From positions 1 through 64,000 of the forward strand of contig JAHHHR010000023.1 in the NCBI GenBank assembly GCA_019359245.1: DNA of 64,000 nt, read 5' to 3'. This stretch comes from Nostoc desertorum CM1-VF14 (GTDB taxonomy: Bacteria > Cyanobacteriota > Cyanobacteriia > Cyanobacteriales > Nostocaceae). A program made the position numbers and the translations under genes. The notes under the pieces are model-generated. The model was given only the letters and a program-made list of their open reading frames with translations, made no database searches and was not told the origin of the DNA. This document shows positions 17,730 to 26,656 of the stretch, one piece after another. Positions within the stretch are counted from its first letter, which is position 1; each line of letters starts with the position of its first letter.

Positions 17730-18167
17730 TTAAATTAAAAATTTTTTCATTATCACATGAGTAATGCCAGCTTCTTCAAATATTTCTCCTTCTTCTACAA
17801 AGTCTAATTTTTGATATAAAACTTTGACAGATGTTTGGGCGTGGATTATAACTTCTCGAATATTTTGACTAGCTATAGCTTGTAATGCATTTTCCATTAT
17901 TTTCTTACCAATCCCCTGCCCCCTAACTGTAGACAAAACAGCAAGTCTTTCTATTTTGGCAGTTTTATAATCTAAATATCTAATTCTAGTAGTACCCACA
18001 GCTTTATCATCTAAATAAGCAATCAAATGCTGAGATGTTTCATCTTTGCCATCAAACTCTAAAGCGGGATCTATCCCTTGTTCTTCCTGAAAAACGGATT
18101 TTCTAATTGCTGCGATCGCTGGAAATTCTTCAGGTAAATCAGCAATTTTTATGACTAAATTATTCAT
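17730..18167 (-). CDS. GNAT-family N-acetyltransferase
   Basis: A 145-residue GNAT protein. The acetyl-CoA loop VRGQGIGKKIMENAL (R/QxxGxG/A) is near residue 84, and the C-terminal LYQKLDFVEEGEIFEEAGI is of the ElaA-like subgroup (FQEEQGID near the N-terminus also fits). The substrate is unknown. The ATG at 18167 is chosen because the longer frame overlaps the end of the proline gene. The ribosome site is poor, and it may be translated from the putA transcript. Confidence 0.8.
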   Translation of the reverse strand: MNNLVIKIADLPEEFPAIAAIRKSVFQEEQGIDPALEFDGKDETSQHLIAYLDDKAVGTTRIRYLDYKTAKIERLAVLSTVRGQGIGKKIMENALQAIASQNIREVIIHAQTSVKVLYQKLDFVEEGEIFEEAGITHVIMKKFLI

Positions 18168-18225
18168 CAAATTTTTTCTGTATTTAGTATATAAAAAAAG
18201 GTGGGCATTGCCCACCTTACAAGCT

Positions 18226-21200
18226 TTAATCTGCACCCTCAATTGGTGCAAAACCTTGACGCTGAATATTTTCTGTTACTGCGCGTGGTTCGAGGAATTG
18301 CAGGAGGTAATCAGGGCCTCCGGCTTTAGAACCTACTCCAGAAAGTTTGAATCCACCAAAGGGTTGTCGTCCTACAATCGCTCCTGTAATATTGCGATTA
18401 ATGTATAAATTTCCGACTTCAAATTCTGTCTGCGCCTGCTGAATATGCGAAGGTGTTCTAGAATAAAGTCCTCCAGTTAAGGCGTAGTTTGTACCATTGG
18501 CGACTGCTAAAGCTTCCTGAAAATCTTTCACCCGAATTACTGCCAGCACAGGGCCAAAAATTTCTTCCTGGGAAATTACCGCATTTGGGGATACTTCACT
18601 AAAAATGACAGGCCCGATAAAATATCCTTGTTCGGGTGCTGGTAACTCTAAGGCTAATTGTGCTTCTGCCTTACCCTTCTCAATATACTCGCGGATGCGA
18701 TCGCGGGCATTAGCATCAATTACTGGTCCAACTTGTGTACTTGGTAACTCTGCTTTTCCAATATTCAAGGATTTTGTCGCTTCCACCAACCGTTGCACAA
18801 AGGCATCATAAATCGGTTGCAGCACAATCACTCTTGAGGCAGCAGAACATTTCTGTCCACTGTAACCAAATGCCGACTGCACAACCCCTACAACTGCTTG
18901 GTCTAAATCAGCACTTTCATCGACAATAATGGCATTCTTGCCACCCATTTCAGCAATCACCCGTTTCATGTGCTTTTGTCCGGGTTTTAAGATTGCCGCT
19001 TCTGCGTAAATTCTACAGCCGACTTCTTGGGAACCCGTAAAAGCAATTACATGAGTATCTGGATGATTTACCAAATAAGCGCCGACTTGCGAACCCTTGC
19101 CAGGTACGTATTGAAATACACCTTTGGGAAAACCAGCATCTACCAAGATTTCTGTGAGTTTAGCTGCAATCACAGAAGATGTTTCAGCAGGTTTGAGGAG
19201 AGTACAATTGCCTGAGACCAAAGCTGCAACAGTCATTCCACAAGCGATCGCTAGCGGGAAATTCCAGGGAGAAATTACCACAGCAATTCCTCGTGGCTGG
19301 TAAATATAGTGATTAGTTTCGCCAGGTATGTCGTAATTCACACCTTTATCTAACCGTTCTATCTCATCAGCGTAGTACCGACAAAAGTCTATCGCTTCCG
19401 AAACCTCTCCATCAGCTTCCTTAACCGGTTTCCCAACTTCCAAAACTATCCAAGCTGAAAGTTCAGCGCGGCGGAGTTCCATCAAATCACCAGCTTTCCG
19501 CAAAATATCAGCACGTTCTTTAGCTGGTGTTTTCCTCCACCCAGGAAAGGCAGCTTTAGCAGCTTGCATCGCTTGTTCTGCTTGTTCAACGCTAATCAAT
19601 CCAACTTTACCAACTACTTCACTCAAATTAGAAGGATTGAGAGAATCAACAAATTCTGGCGGATTAACATACTCCCCGTTAATCAACGGTAAATAAGTTT
19701 TACCCAACTGTTGACGAACATTTTGGAAAGCTTGCGCCGCTTTCGTTCTCACCTCTTCCTCAGCGTAATCGGTATCAGCAGCACCAGAGAAATGAGAGTT
19801 AGGAATGGAGTTAGGAGTTAGGAGTGAGGAGTTAGGAGTTAAAGAGTTTTTCTCCTCTTTGACAATCGGTGGCGCTAATAATTCTTCAATTGGTCGATTT
19901 TCGAGATTTTGGCGTAAAAAAGAACTATTAGCTGTATTTTCTAACAATCGGCGAATTAAATACGCCATTCCAGGTAATAATTCACCGTAGGGACAGTAAA
20001 CTCTGACTCGATAGCCTTTATCAACCAACGCTTTTGCAACTTTATCACCCATGCCGTAAAGGACTTGTAATTCAAAGCGACGGCGGGGAACATTTAAACT
20101 TTCAGCTATCGCAATTGCGCGAGAGTGCGATCGCACGTTATGGCTACCAATGGCAGAATACACATATTGGTGATTTTCTAGCAATAACTGAGTGATGGTT
20201 TCAAAGTTAGCATCAGTTGCCGCTTTGTCGTTGTAAACTGGCTGTGGCCAATGCTTTTGCGCTGCTTTGATAGTTTCCTGATCCCAATATGCGCCTTTCA
20301 CCAAGCGGATTGTCAGGGGATAACCACGTTCTTTCAACCAAGAAATTAGGTCTTTGGTATCTTGCTCACTATCACGCAGATATGCCTGAACTGTTATGCC
20401 AATATCTGTGCGTTGCCGAAACTCTTCTTCTAGTAACAGTTTTTTCAGGATGCTGAGAGTTATATCCTTGTAGGCATACTGTTCCATATCAAAATGCACA
20501 GCTGCACCTAATTCTTTAGCACGACGTAAAAGAAGACGAATGCGATCGCTAACTCGCTCTTCACTACCTTTAGCATCTAATGGGTCAAATTGAGAATAAA
20601 ACGCCGTTAACTTAACAGAAACCTGAACTTTTGGTATTGCTTCGCCATCAGCCTCATCAATAGCTGGGATAGCTGACCAATTCTTTGATGCTTCCACCAA
20701 TTGTTGCATTAATTCTAGATAGCGTTCTAGATAAGACTGCGCCTCGGCTTCGGTAATTACCGCCTCACCAAGTAAATCGATAGTGAAAGCCATTTTTTCT
20801 TTTCGCAGTCGTTCAACTGTTTTGATGACTTGTTTAATATTTTCCCCAGAAATATATTTGTGAGCAAGAGTTTCAACAGCTGTACCAACAGTTGTAGCAG
20901 CAACTTGTCCTGGCATCGAGTCGGGGTTGGCAAAGTTTAGCATTCCCTTCAAAGCTGAGGGTAATTCTACAGACTCATCGCCTAAATATTCTTGTAAATG
21001 TGAGGCAATTTCTGATTTACTATGCAAAGCAGGTAGCGTGTCTATAAAGCGAAATAGTTGCACCCGCAACCCAGGATTACTCATCGCCCAAGCTAGTAAT
21101 TTATCATCCCAGCGCATTTGATCCCGCAGGGAAGAAAAAAAGGAACGATTTTCCTGCGTTGCTGCTAGAAGTTGTTTAGCAATTTCTTGGGTTTTAGCTT

Positions 21201-21231
21201 CGTAAGTGCTTGTTTGTACTTGTAATACCAC
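18226..21231 (-). CDS. putA: bifunctional proline dehydrogenase / L-glutamate gamma-semialdehyde dehydrogenase
   Basis: A 1001-residue enzyme oxidising proline to glutamate in two steps. The FAD-dependent proline dehydrogenase barrel is at about 100-440 (KGAYWDQETIKA, GSHNVRSHSRAI). The NAD-dependent aldehyde dehydrogenase is at about 500-985, with its Glu in AEMGGKNAI and nucleophile Cys in GYSGQKCSAASRV. It lacks the N-terminal DNA-binding domain of enterobacterial PutA. The linker at about 458-480 (SLTPNSSLLTPNSIPNS) is encoded by heptanucleotide repeats. The start is GTG at 21231 after AAGGAG; no nearby ATG is better. Confidence 0.93.
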   Translation of the reverse strand: MVLQVQTSTYEAKTQEIAKQLLAATQENRSFFSSLRDQMRWDDKLLAWAMSNPGLRVQLFRFIDTLPALHSKSEIASHLQEYLGDESVELPSALKGMLNFANPDSMPGQVAATTVGTAVETLAHKYISGENIKQVIKTVERLRKEKMAFTIDLLGEAVITEAEAQSYLERYLELMQQLVEASKNWSAIPAIDEADGEAIPKVQVSVKLTAFYSQFDPLDAKGSEERVSDRIRLLLRRAKELGAAVHFDMEQYAYKDITLSILKKLLLEEEFRQRTDIGITVQAYLRDSEQDTKDLISWLKERGYPLTIRLVKGAYWDQETIKAAQKHWPQPVYNDKAATDANFETITQLLLENHQYVYSAIGSHNVRSHSRAIAIAESLNVPRRRFELQVLYGMGDKVAKALVDKGYRVRVYCPYGELLPGMAYLIRRLLENTANSSFLRQNLENRPIEELLAPPIVKEEKNSLTPNSSLLTPNSIPNSHFSGAADTDYAEEEVRTKAAQAFQNVRQQLGKTYLPLINGEYVNPPEFVDSLNPSNLSEVVGKVGLISVEQAEQAMQAAKAAFPGWRKTPAKERADILRKAGDLMELRRAELSAWIVLEVGKPVKEADGEVSEAIDFCRYYADEIERLDKGVNYDIPGETNHYIYQPRGIAVVISPWNFPLAIACGMTVAALVSGNCTLLKPAETSSVIAAKLTEILVDAGFPKGVFQYVPGKGSQVGAYLVNHPDTHVIAFTGSQEVGCRIYAEAAILKPGQKHMKRVIAEMGGKNAIIVDESADLDQAVVGVVQSAFGYSGQKCSAASRVIVLQPIYDAFVQRLVEATKSLNIGKAELPSTQVGPVIDANARDRIREYIEKGKAEAQLALELPAPEQGYFIGPVIFSEVSPNAVISQEEIFGPVLAVIRVKDFQEALAVANGTNYALTGGLYSRTPSHIQQAQTEFEVGNLYINRNITGAIVGRQPFGGFKLSGVGSKAGGPDYLLQFLEPRAVTENIQRQGFAPIEGAD

Positions 21232-21520
21232 TGATAATAAACTCCTTAATTAAGGCAAGGCTTTTTGTAAAAACCCTGTGTCTTCTATTTTGACGTTTTC
21301 ATTTAGCTGTCACCATATTTTAGGAATAGGGAAGAAACAAGGGAGCAAGGGAAAAGAGTTTTCCCTCTGTCCCCCGCACCGTGCCCCCCTGCCTCTTTTC
21401 AATGCCCAATTCAACAACTGACAAGTGTTATCCTTTTGTTGATCTATTTCTAACTTGATTGACAAATATTGCAACACAAGAGATTAGCTCAGTCTTACTA
21501 AGAGTGTGGATATTACGTTT
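21232..21520. other. gap upstream of putA and the HD gene, no gene seen
   Basis: A divergent promoter region. It contains a purine-rich degenerate repeat near 21330-21400 (GGGAGCAAGGGAAAAGAG, then CCCCCCTGCCTCTTTT) of the kind common between Nostoc genes. I see no clear promoter or operator. Confidence 0.4.
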
Positions 21521-22180
21521 ATGCCTAGAGAAAACCTTACGCATATTTTATTTTCTAACTGGCAACACACACTCCAGCCCTTTGGTGTTGACCAGGTAGC
21601 GGCTGAGAAAGCCTTTAGTTGCTTGGTTGCAGCTTACTCCACCCCTGGTCGCTACTACCATACACTAAAACATATTGATCAAGTCCTCAGCACAATTCAG
21701 ATTTTGCAAGGCTACACGAACAACCTAGCTGCTGTTCAACTAGCTGCCTGGTTTCACGATGTAGTGTATGACACTGAAGCTCAAGATAATGAAAAAAGAA
21801 GCGCAGACTATGCTTTTGAATTGCTAAGTAATTTGGGTATTTCAGAAAGTACCATAACTACTGTCACCCGTCTCATTCTGAATACTAAAGACCACCAAGC
21901 TGCGGCGGATGACTATGATAGCCAAGTTCTACTTGATGCAGATTTAGCGATTTTGGCTACTAACTCAGTTCAGTATTATGAATACGCCCATGCTATTCGC
22001 CAGGAATATGGCTCAGTCGCAGAGGCAGATTATATCACAGGTCGTCGGCAGGTTTTAGAACGGTTTTTACAGCGATCGCGTATCTACTCTACGCCTTTAA
22101 TGTCAGAGTTCGCCGAACCATCTGCCCGTGGCAATATCCAGGGAGAAATTCAGTCTTTATCCAAGAAAGACACATGGTAG
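21521..22180 (+). CDS. HD-superfamily metal-dependent phosphohydrolase
   Basis: A 219-residue HD-domain protein. The metal-binding residues are visible as YYHTLKHI (first His), WFHDVVYD (the HD pair) and LLDADLAIL (last Asp). It resembles the predicted HD hydrolases of about 200-230 residues found in many bacteria. Substrate is unknown, possibly a nucleotide. The ATG at 21521 is preferred to a GTG five codons upstream; neither has a strong ribosome site. Confidence 0.8.
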   Translation: MPRENLTHILFSNWQHTLQPFGVDQVAAEKAFSCLVAAYSTPGRYYHTLKHIDQVLSTIQILQGYTNNLAAVQLAAWFHDVVYDTEAQDNEKRSADYAFELLSNLGISESTITTVTRLILNTKDHQAAADDYDSQVLLDADLAILATNSVQYYEYAHAIRQEYGSVAEADYITGRRQVLERFLQRSRIYSTPLMSEFAEPSARGNIQGEIQSLSKKDTW

Positions 22181-22301
22181 TCTTGCTGAAGGCTCATCCC
22201 AATTCACGAAAAGCTTGATACATATTTCTTGTAAGGGCATAGCAATGTCCATTGGTGTCAACTTAGGTTAAAACTGCTTATCCCACAGGCGTTTTACCCC
22301 C

Positions 22302-22365
22302 CTTAATCCCCCCTTGGAAAGGGGGGATTAAGAAATCTAGTTCCCTCCCCTTTACAAGGGGAGGG
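22302..22365. repeat. two tandem perfect hairpins of a dispersed repeat
   Basis: CTTAATCCCCCCTT-GGA-AAGGGGGGATTAAG (22302-22332, 14-bp stem) is followed by CCCTCCCCTT-TAC-AAGGGGAGGG (22343-22365, 10-bp stem). They lie between the convergent HD gene and cpcF and may terminate from both sides, though T-runs are weak. The wording resembles the ends of the MITE-like element at 58982-59364. Confidence 0.7.
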
Positions 22366-22507
22366 TTAGGGTGGGGTAACGCGGTGAGTAATGGTAAGTA
22401 AATGAACTCAATATCACGTTTTGACAAGGGTTTCAGGTTAAGTTGACACCTATGAGCAATGTCATGCCCTTACCAGCGTATTTGTACCATTATTAAGTTG
22501 AAAGAAA

Positions 22508-22546
22508 ATATGCCTCCTGCCTCCTGCCTCCTGCCTTCTGCCTCTT
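22508..22546. repeat. heptanucleotide tandem repeat (TGCCTCC)
   Basis: About four to five copies of TGCCTCC with one TGCCTTC variant, immediately before the cpcF stop. This is the short tandemly repeated repetitive (STRR) type typical of heterocystous cyanobacteria. Confidence 0.85.
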
Positions 22547-22554
22547 TCACTTGC

Positions 22555-23301
22555 TTACCGTCTACTACCACCGCGATAAGGCAGTTCAGGATCTACTACC
22601 TTTCTTTTAGGTGCAAACGTTTGTTGATGTTGTTGCGGCTGAATTTTTTGCTGTGCAAACTTAACACGGGTGCGAACTCCAAGATCAACATCTGTATCGA
22701 GCATTTGCTGAAGTTGATTTGTAATCCGCGACGCTTGCTCAGGTAAAGTGGCTGATATAGCGTTGCCGCTTTGCGGGTTGTCGCCAGACATCGCTAGTGT
22801 TTCTAAACTCGTCACTGCCGCATAACGCACTACCCACTCTGGATCTTGAGAAATTAGTAGTAAAGCCTCTAGTACCTGAGTCTGGATAGATTCTAGTTTC
22901 TCAGGCGGTACTTGATACCAGCGCAAAGTGCCTAATCCTCTGGCAGCTGCCCGTCGCACGCTCAAGGAAAAATCGCTTTTTGCCGCTTCTAAAAGAGTAC
23001 CCAGCGCCCGTACATCCCCAATTCCTGCTAACGCACGAACTGCCCATGCTCTAGCACCATAGTTGTAGTTATCAATTAGTTCCAATAGTGGCTGCACTGA
23101 AGCTTCCCCGATCGCAATCAGCCCATCTACCGCCGCCACTGCCGCCCCTGGATTGTTGTAACCCAAAGCTGCAATTAGAGTGGGAATAGCTTCCTCTATA
23201 CCAGCTGCTGCTAACTCCTGAACTGCGTCTAATAAGCGATCTGAGGAATCTGCTTCTTCTACAGCACGGATCAATATTTGGGCAAGATCGCTGTTATTCA
23301 T
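22555..23301 (-). CDS. cpcF: phycocyanobilin lyase subunit CpcF
   Basis: A 248-residue HEAT-like repeat protein. With CpcE it attaches phycocyanobilin to Cys84 of CpcA in the cytoplasm. Short helical repeats run through residues 1-160 (AIPTLIAALGYNNPGAAVAAVDGL, ARAWAVRALAGIGDVRALGTL). The tail is Gln-rich (KIQPQQHQQTF). It is the last gene of the phycocyanin operon, 170 bases after cpcE with a strong hairpin between. The placement and size fit CpcF. Confidence 0.9.
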   Translation of the reverse strand: MNNSDLAQILIRAVEEADSSDRLLDAVQELAAAGIEEAIPTLIAALGYNNPGAAVAAVDGLIAIGEASVQPLLELIDNYNYGARAWAVRALAGIGDVRALGTLLEAAKSDFSLSVRRAAARGLGTLRWYQVPPEKLESIQTQVLEALLLISQDPEWVVRYAAVTSLETLAMSGDNPQSGNAISATLPEQASRITNQLQQMLDTDVDLGVRTRVKFAQQKIQPQQHQQTFAPKRKVVDPELPYRGGSRR

Positions 23302-23367
23302 AATAATTTTTCATCAGTAATTAGTTGTCAGCTAATTGTAGCTTAAGTTATCCGTAGTTGACATAAT

Positions 23368-23415
23368 ACATAAACCCCCAAGCTTTGATTTTACAGTTAG
23401 CTTGGGGGTTTATGT
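23368..23415. promoter_or_regulatory. 17-bp perfect hairpin between cpcE and cpcF
   Basis: ACATAAACCCCCAAGCT pairs with AGCTTGGGGGTTTATGT around a 14-base loop. On the minus strand it is followed by ATTATGTCAACT, with no long T-run, so it may be a processing or stability element rather than a full terminator. Confidence 0.75.
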
Positions 23416-23471
23416 GTAGCAAACATTCTTTTGTAACGTATTAATGACAACTAATGATCTAGAACTTATGA

Positions 23472-24317
23472 CTACAATAGCGAGTCCATCAAGTTCATAA
23501 CTTTAATTGTATCTTCTGAGAAAGTGCTTGGTGTTCTGTGATTGACTTGATGTTCTAGTAATCCTTTAAGAGAAATTAGCTTCAGGCTATTTTCTGCTAG
23601 AGTCTGTGCGATCGCATCTGCTGCGGGTAGATACCCAATCGCTCCCAAATCTGCCAGCACTGCTCGACGCAATTGCAATTTTTCTCCCGCCAAAGCTTGT
23701 ACCAACCGTTCTCCATAAACTGGTTCTTGGGTTAATTGATACATGGCTCGTGCGGCAGCATATTGCACCAATTCGATTGGATGCTCTAAGAATGGCTTTA
23801 CTAAAGGGATATACTCAGTAGCCCGCAAGCTTCCCAAAGCTTCTAAGATTGCCTCGTAGGGTTGAGATAAATCAGGCTGCTTTGATATGAGCTGCTCTCC
23901 CTGCAAACCTACTGCTAATAGCTTGATTAGCGCGGGAATACAAACCGGATCGCCCAGCATCTCTAAGGATTGCGCCGCCGCTTCCCGTACATAAAAATCT
24001 GAGCAGTCTAAACACCCAATTAAAGGTGATACTGCTTGGCGATCGCCAAGTTTTCCTAAGGCTCTAGCTGCGTTTCGTCGTAGAGGATATCCGCCTTCTG
24101 GTGTCTTATCGGCTTCATCCTCTAAAGCTTTGATCAGTGCTGTAACCGCAGCTGCTTCACTTATACGAAACCTACCCAACCACCAAGCAGCATAAAATCG
24201 CAGGCCTAAATCTGCACCTTCAAGATTAGCGATCGCCTGCTCTACCGTTAAAGATCCACCTTCGGTATTGTTACCTGTTGGTGACAAATCTTCAGTTTTC
24301 TCCGGACTGGGATTCAT
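23472..24317 (-). CDS. cpcE: phycocyanobilin lyase subunit CpcE
   Basis: A 281-residue HEAT/armadillo-like protein, partner of CpcF in adding phycocyanobilin to CpcA Cys84. Family landmarks are LRFYAAWWLGRFR (about residues 36-48), GGYPLRRNAARALGKLGD and YVREAAAQSLEMLGDP. The start overlaps the last 26 bases of cpcD in another frame, so translation is probably coupled. Confidence 0.95.
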   Translation of the reverse strand: MNPSPEKTEDLSPTGNNTEGGSLTVEQAIANLEGADLGLRFYAAWWLGRFRISEAAAVTALIKALEDEADKTPEGGYPLRRNAARALGKLGDRQAVSPLIGCLDCSDFYVREAAAQSLEMLGDPVCIPALIKLLAVGLQGEQLISKQPDLSQPYEAILEALGSLRATEYIPLVKPFLEHPIELVQYAAARAMYQLTQEPVYGERLVQALAGEKLQLRRAVLADLGAIGYLPAADAIAQTLAENSLKLISLKGLLEHQVNHRTPSTFSEDTIKVMNLMDSLL

Positions 24318-24570
24318 GAGAAGATTGATGGCCGTGTTCGCTATTTGTTTGAGCCTGACCGTTCCAAGGCTGAATGCTGATTATTTTGCCACCCAAGCGA
24401 GTGATCCGCTGCATTTCTTGATTCATCCGGTTCTCAGGCACTGTGATAAATACACTGGCACTAGAACGAATGGGATAGCCGACTTTTTCTGTTTCTTCGC
24501 TTTGGCGCATACCAACTACTTCATAGCGGAAGGAGCGATTACTATTTCTACCACTAATTTGTCCCAGCAT
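24292..24570 (-). CDS. cpcD: phycobilisome small rod-capping linker CpcD
   Basis: A 92-residue CpcD-domain linker that caps the outer end of phycocyanin rods and limits rod length. The FRYEVVGMRQ start, FITVPENRMNQEMQRITRLG core and GKIISIQP end fit the family. The C-terminal 20 residues are His/Ser/Gln-rich and lie mostly over the start of cpcE. It is in the phycocyanin operon between cpcC and cpcE. Confidence 0.95.
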   Translation of the reverse strand: MLGQISGRNSNRSFRYEVVGMRQSEETEKVGYPIRSSASVFITVPENRMNQEMQRITRLGGKIISIQPWNGQAQTNSEHGHQSSHESQSGEN

Positions 24571-24602
24571 AAATCAGTTCCTAATTTATAAATCGTAGTT
24601 TT

Positions 24603-24649
24603 CATTAGTCCTTGGTCAAAAACTAATAACTGATGACCAATGACTAATG
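24603..24649. promoter_or_regulatory. hairpin between cpcC and cpcD
   Basis: CATTAGTCCTTGGTCA pairs with TGACCAATGACTAATG (one mismatch, 15-base loop). The right arm is part of a TGACTAA heptamer repeat. It could trim cpcD expression relative to cpcC. Confidence 0.65.
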
Positions 24650-24659
24650 ACTAATGAAA

Positions 24660-25529
24660 TTAAAGTGGCTTCACACTGGCGATTTTACCACCTTGTTTTA
24701 GCACTCTTTGGAAGTAAGGAGATAGCCCTTCATATGGTAAAACCACAGCTTGATTGACGCGGCGTGTACTAGGATATCCGGCTCCAAAAACGCCTGCCAC
24801 TTCAACGCGGTAAAGTCTGCCTTCTTGGCCAAAAGTTCCTGCACCACCGAAAGTACTGTTGGGGGTAACGCCTTTTCCAGGAGCAACGTAGGAAAAACCA
24901 GAAGCGCTACCAGATGGAGGAACAACAACAGATGCACTATTGCGACCTAATTCAACTGCAAGACGGGGAGAATTACCTCTAAGTTGGGAGCGATCGCTAT
25001 TGGCATAGCCGCGATAAAGTTGGAATATCCGGCTAAATCCGACAGTTTTCTGACCTGTTTGAGTTTTAAAACCGCGATAGAAAGGCACAATATTTTCACC
25101 AAAGCTACTTTGATACTCTGGTGAATCAATATAGGAATCAATGTCGGCTTCATATCCCTTGGTTTGATATAAGTCCAAGTGATAAATCACCTCAGACTCA
25201 TCATAGGGAGCACGACCCAACAAATGTTTATAGTTCAGTTCAATGACGCGAGTTTGAAAGCTGTTGTAGAAAAATTTGGTTTTGTATAGCTCTGATTTAG
25301 CTACTTGACGCACAAACTCTTGTACTGTAATTTTCCCATCGCGCAGAAGAGATTCAGCACTTGTGAGACGCTCAGATTTCATTAAGTAATCGTTGCCCAA
25401 CAACTGACGATAGGTGGCAGCAATTACCCTTTCTATGTCTTCTTGACTTGCATTTGGGCGCAATTCTAGAGGAGCGTTATCACTAAAAGCTTCTGTTCCC
25501 AGACGGGAAGCTGCTGTTGTAATAGCCAT
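24660..25529 (-). CDS. cpcC: phycocyanin-associated rod linker CpcC
   Basis: A 289-residue rod linker joining phycocyanin hexamers. The Pfam00427 linker domain spans about residues 20-150 (YRQLLGNDYLMKSERL, ELNYKHLLGRAPYDESE, YIDSPEYQSSFGENIVP). A Gly/Ser-rich hinge follows, and the C-terminus is a CpcD-like domain (about 230-289, LYRVEVAGVF...GGKIASVKP). The N-terminus MAITTAASRLGTEAF matches Anabaena-type CpcC closely. It lies after another rod linker in the operon. Confidence 0.95.
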   Translation of the reverse strand: MAITTAASRLGTEAFSDNAPLELRPNASQEDIERVIAATYRQLLGNDYLMKSERLTSAESLLRDGKITVQEFVRQVAKSELYKTKFFYNSFQTRVIELNYKHLLGRAPYDESEVIYHLDLYQTKGYEADIDSYIDSPEYQSSFGENIVPFYRGFKTQTGQKTVGFSRIFQLYRGYANSDRSQLRGNSPRLAVELGRNSASVVVPPSGSASGFSYVAPGKGVTPNSTFGGAGTFGQEGRLYRVEVAGVFGAGYPSTRRVNQAVVLPYEGLSPYFQRVLKQGGKIASVKPL

Positions 25530-25556
25530 TGGTAATTTTCCTTATGTAATTGGTAG

Positions 25557-25665
25557 TTGGGAAAAGTTAGGAGTTAAGAGTTGGGGTAGAGTTAGGAATT
25601 GAAAATTCATAACTTCTAACTCATAACTCCTCAATCCTTATTCTTAACTCCTCACTTAATTCCCT
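25557..25665. repeat. inverted runs of AGTTAGG-type heptamers between the two rod linkers
   Basis: GTTAGGAGTTAAGAGTT near 25568 faces AACTCATAACTCC and TTCTTAACTCCTCAC further on, so the gap can fold into an imperfect long hairpin. It is an STRR-type repeat and would sit in the transcript just before cpcC. Confidence 0.65.
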
Positions 25666-25675
25666 ATTCCCTAAT

Positions 25676-26488
25676 TTAGACAGATGTGATGCTAATAATC
25701 TTGCTGCCCTTACGATTAAGCTGCTGCAATTTACTAGAAAGTTGCTCATAGGGTACGAGCAATTCCGCAGTACCCCGCCGCACTACACTTGAGTTTGGAG
25801 AAGCTGCTTGTAGTACCCTAATCCGGTATGTTTCGCCTCGCTCACCTCTTGAGAGACCTGTTAAGGCTCCTGTAGAGACTGGGTAGATGGGTGAAGCCAG
25901 ATTCTTAGCTATTTCCCAAGTTAGGCGTCCTTGTTTTTGCCCTTGAGCGCGATCGCTATTGGCATAACCCCGATACAGATGGAACAGCCGGCTATAGCCA
26001 ACGTTTTTCTGCCCCACTGGGCTATTAAAGCCACGATAGTATGGTACAATGTTTTCGCCAAAGCTTTCTTGATATTCTGGCGAGTCAATGTATGAGTTAA
26101 TCTCAGCTTCGTAACCTTGTGAGTTGTAAAGCTCAACGTGGTACGAAATCTCTGACTCATCTTCTGGGGCGCGACCCAATAAATGCTTATAATTCAACTC
26201 GATAAACCGAATTTGCGAGTTGCAATGGAAAAATTTCTCTCGATAGAGTTCGGATTGAGCAATGGCTAGCACAAAACCTCGAACAGAAATCATACCTTGT
26301 TGCAACAATGATTCAGCACTGACAAGACGCTCTGATTCCATCAGGTATTCATTACCCAAAACCTGACGGTAAGCTGTCCGGATGATTACTTGTACATCCG
26401 ATTCTGTTCTATCGGGACGTAGTTCTGCTAGTTCTGAGTTTTCAAAGGCTCCAATTCCTAGCCTTGCTGCTTGTACCAAAGCTGCCAT
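25676..26488 (-). CDS. second phycocyanin rod linker (CpcC paralogue)
   Basis: A 270-residue rod linker with the same two parts as CpcC: a linker domain at about 20-150 (YRQVLGNEYLMESERL, ELNYKHLLGRAPEDESE, IDSPEYQESFGENIVPYYRG) and a CpcD-like end (about 210-270, TYRIRVLQAA...GSKIISITSV). It lies between cpcA and cpcC. Tandem rod linkers of this kind (cpcH/cpcI, cpcC1/cpcC2) allow rods of three hexamers. I cannot say whether it is proximal or distal to the core. The start has a TTTAAGAGG-like site next to the gene (AGGAGGTTTAAA). Confidence 0.92.
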   Translation of the reverse strand: MAALVQAARLGIGAFENSELAELRPDRTESDVQVIIRTAYRQVLGNEYLMESERLVSAESLLQQGMISVRGFVLAIAQSELYREKFFHCNSQIRFIELNYKHLLGRAPEDESEISYHVELYNSQGYEAEINSYIDSPEYQESFGENIVPYYRGFNSPVGQKNVGYSRLFHLYRGYANSDRAQGQKQGRLTWEIAKNLASPIYPVSTGALTGLSRGERGETYRIRVLQAASPNSSVVRRGTAELLVPYEQLSSKLQQLNRKGSKIISITSV

Positions 26489-26582
26489 TTTTAAACCTCC
26501 TCAGTTTTCACCGCAAAACTGAAAACAAAGTTTTTACAAAAATTTTTTCTAGTTTTTTTAACACTTTTTTGAAAATAAAACT

Positions 26583-26643
26583 GCCCAGAAAGGTAAACCA
26601 ACTCCTAGCTATTTGCCAACAGAGCTTGTTTTCCTTTCCGGGC
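26583..26643 (-). terminator. attenuating hairpin after cpcA
   Basis: Read on the minus strand, GCCCGGAAAGG pairs with CCTTTCTGGGC (11 bp with one G-U) and is followed by AGTTTTATTTTC. Its place between the phycocyanin subunits and the linkers fits the partial termination known for cpc operons, which gives abundant subunit message and less linker message. Confidence 0.8.
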
Positions 26644-26656
26644 TAAATACACTCTA

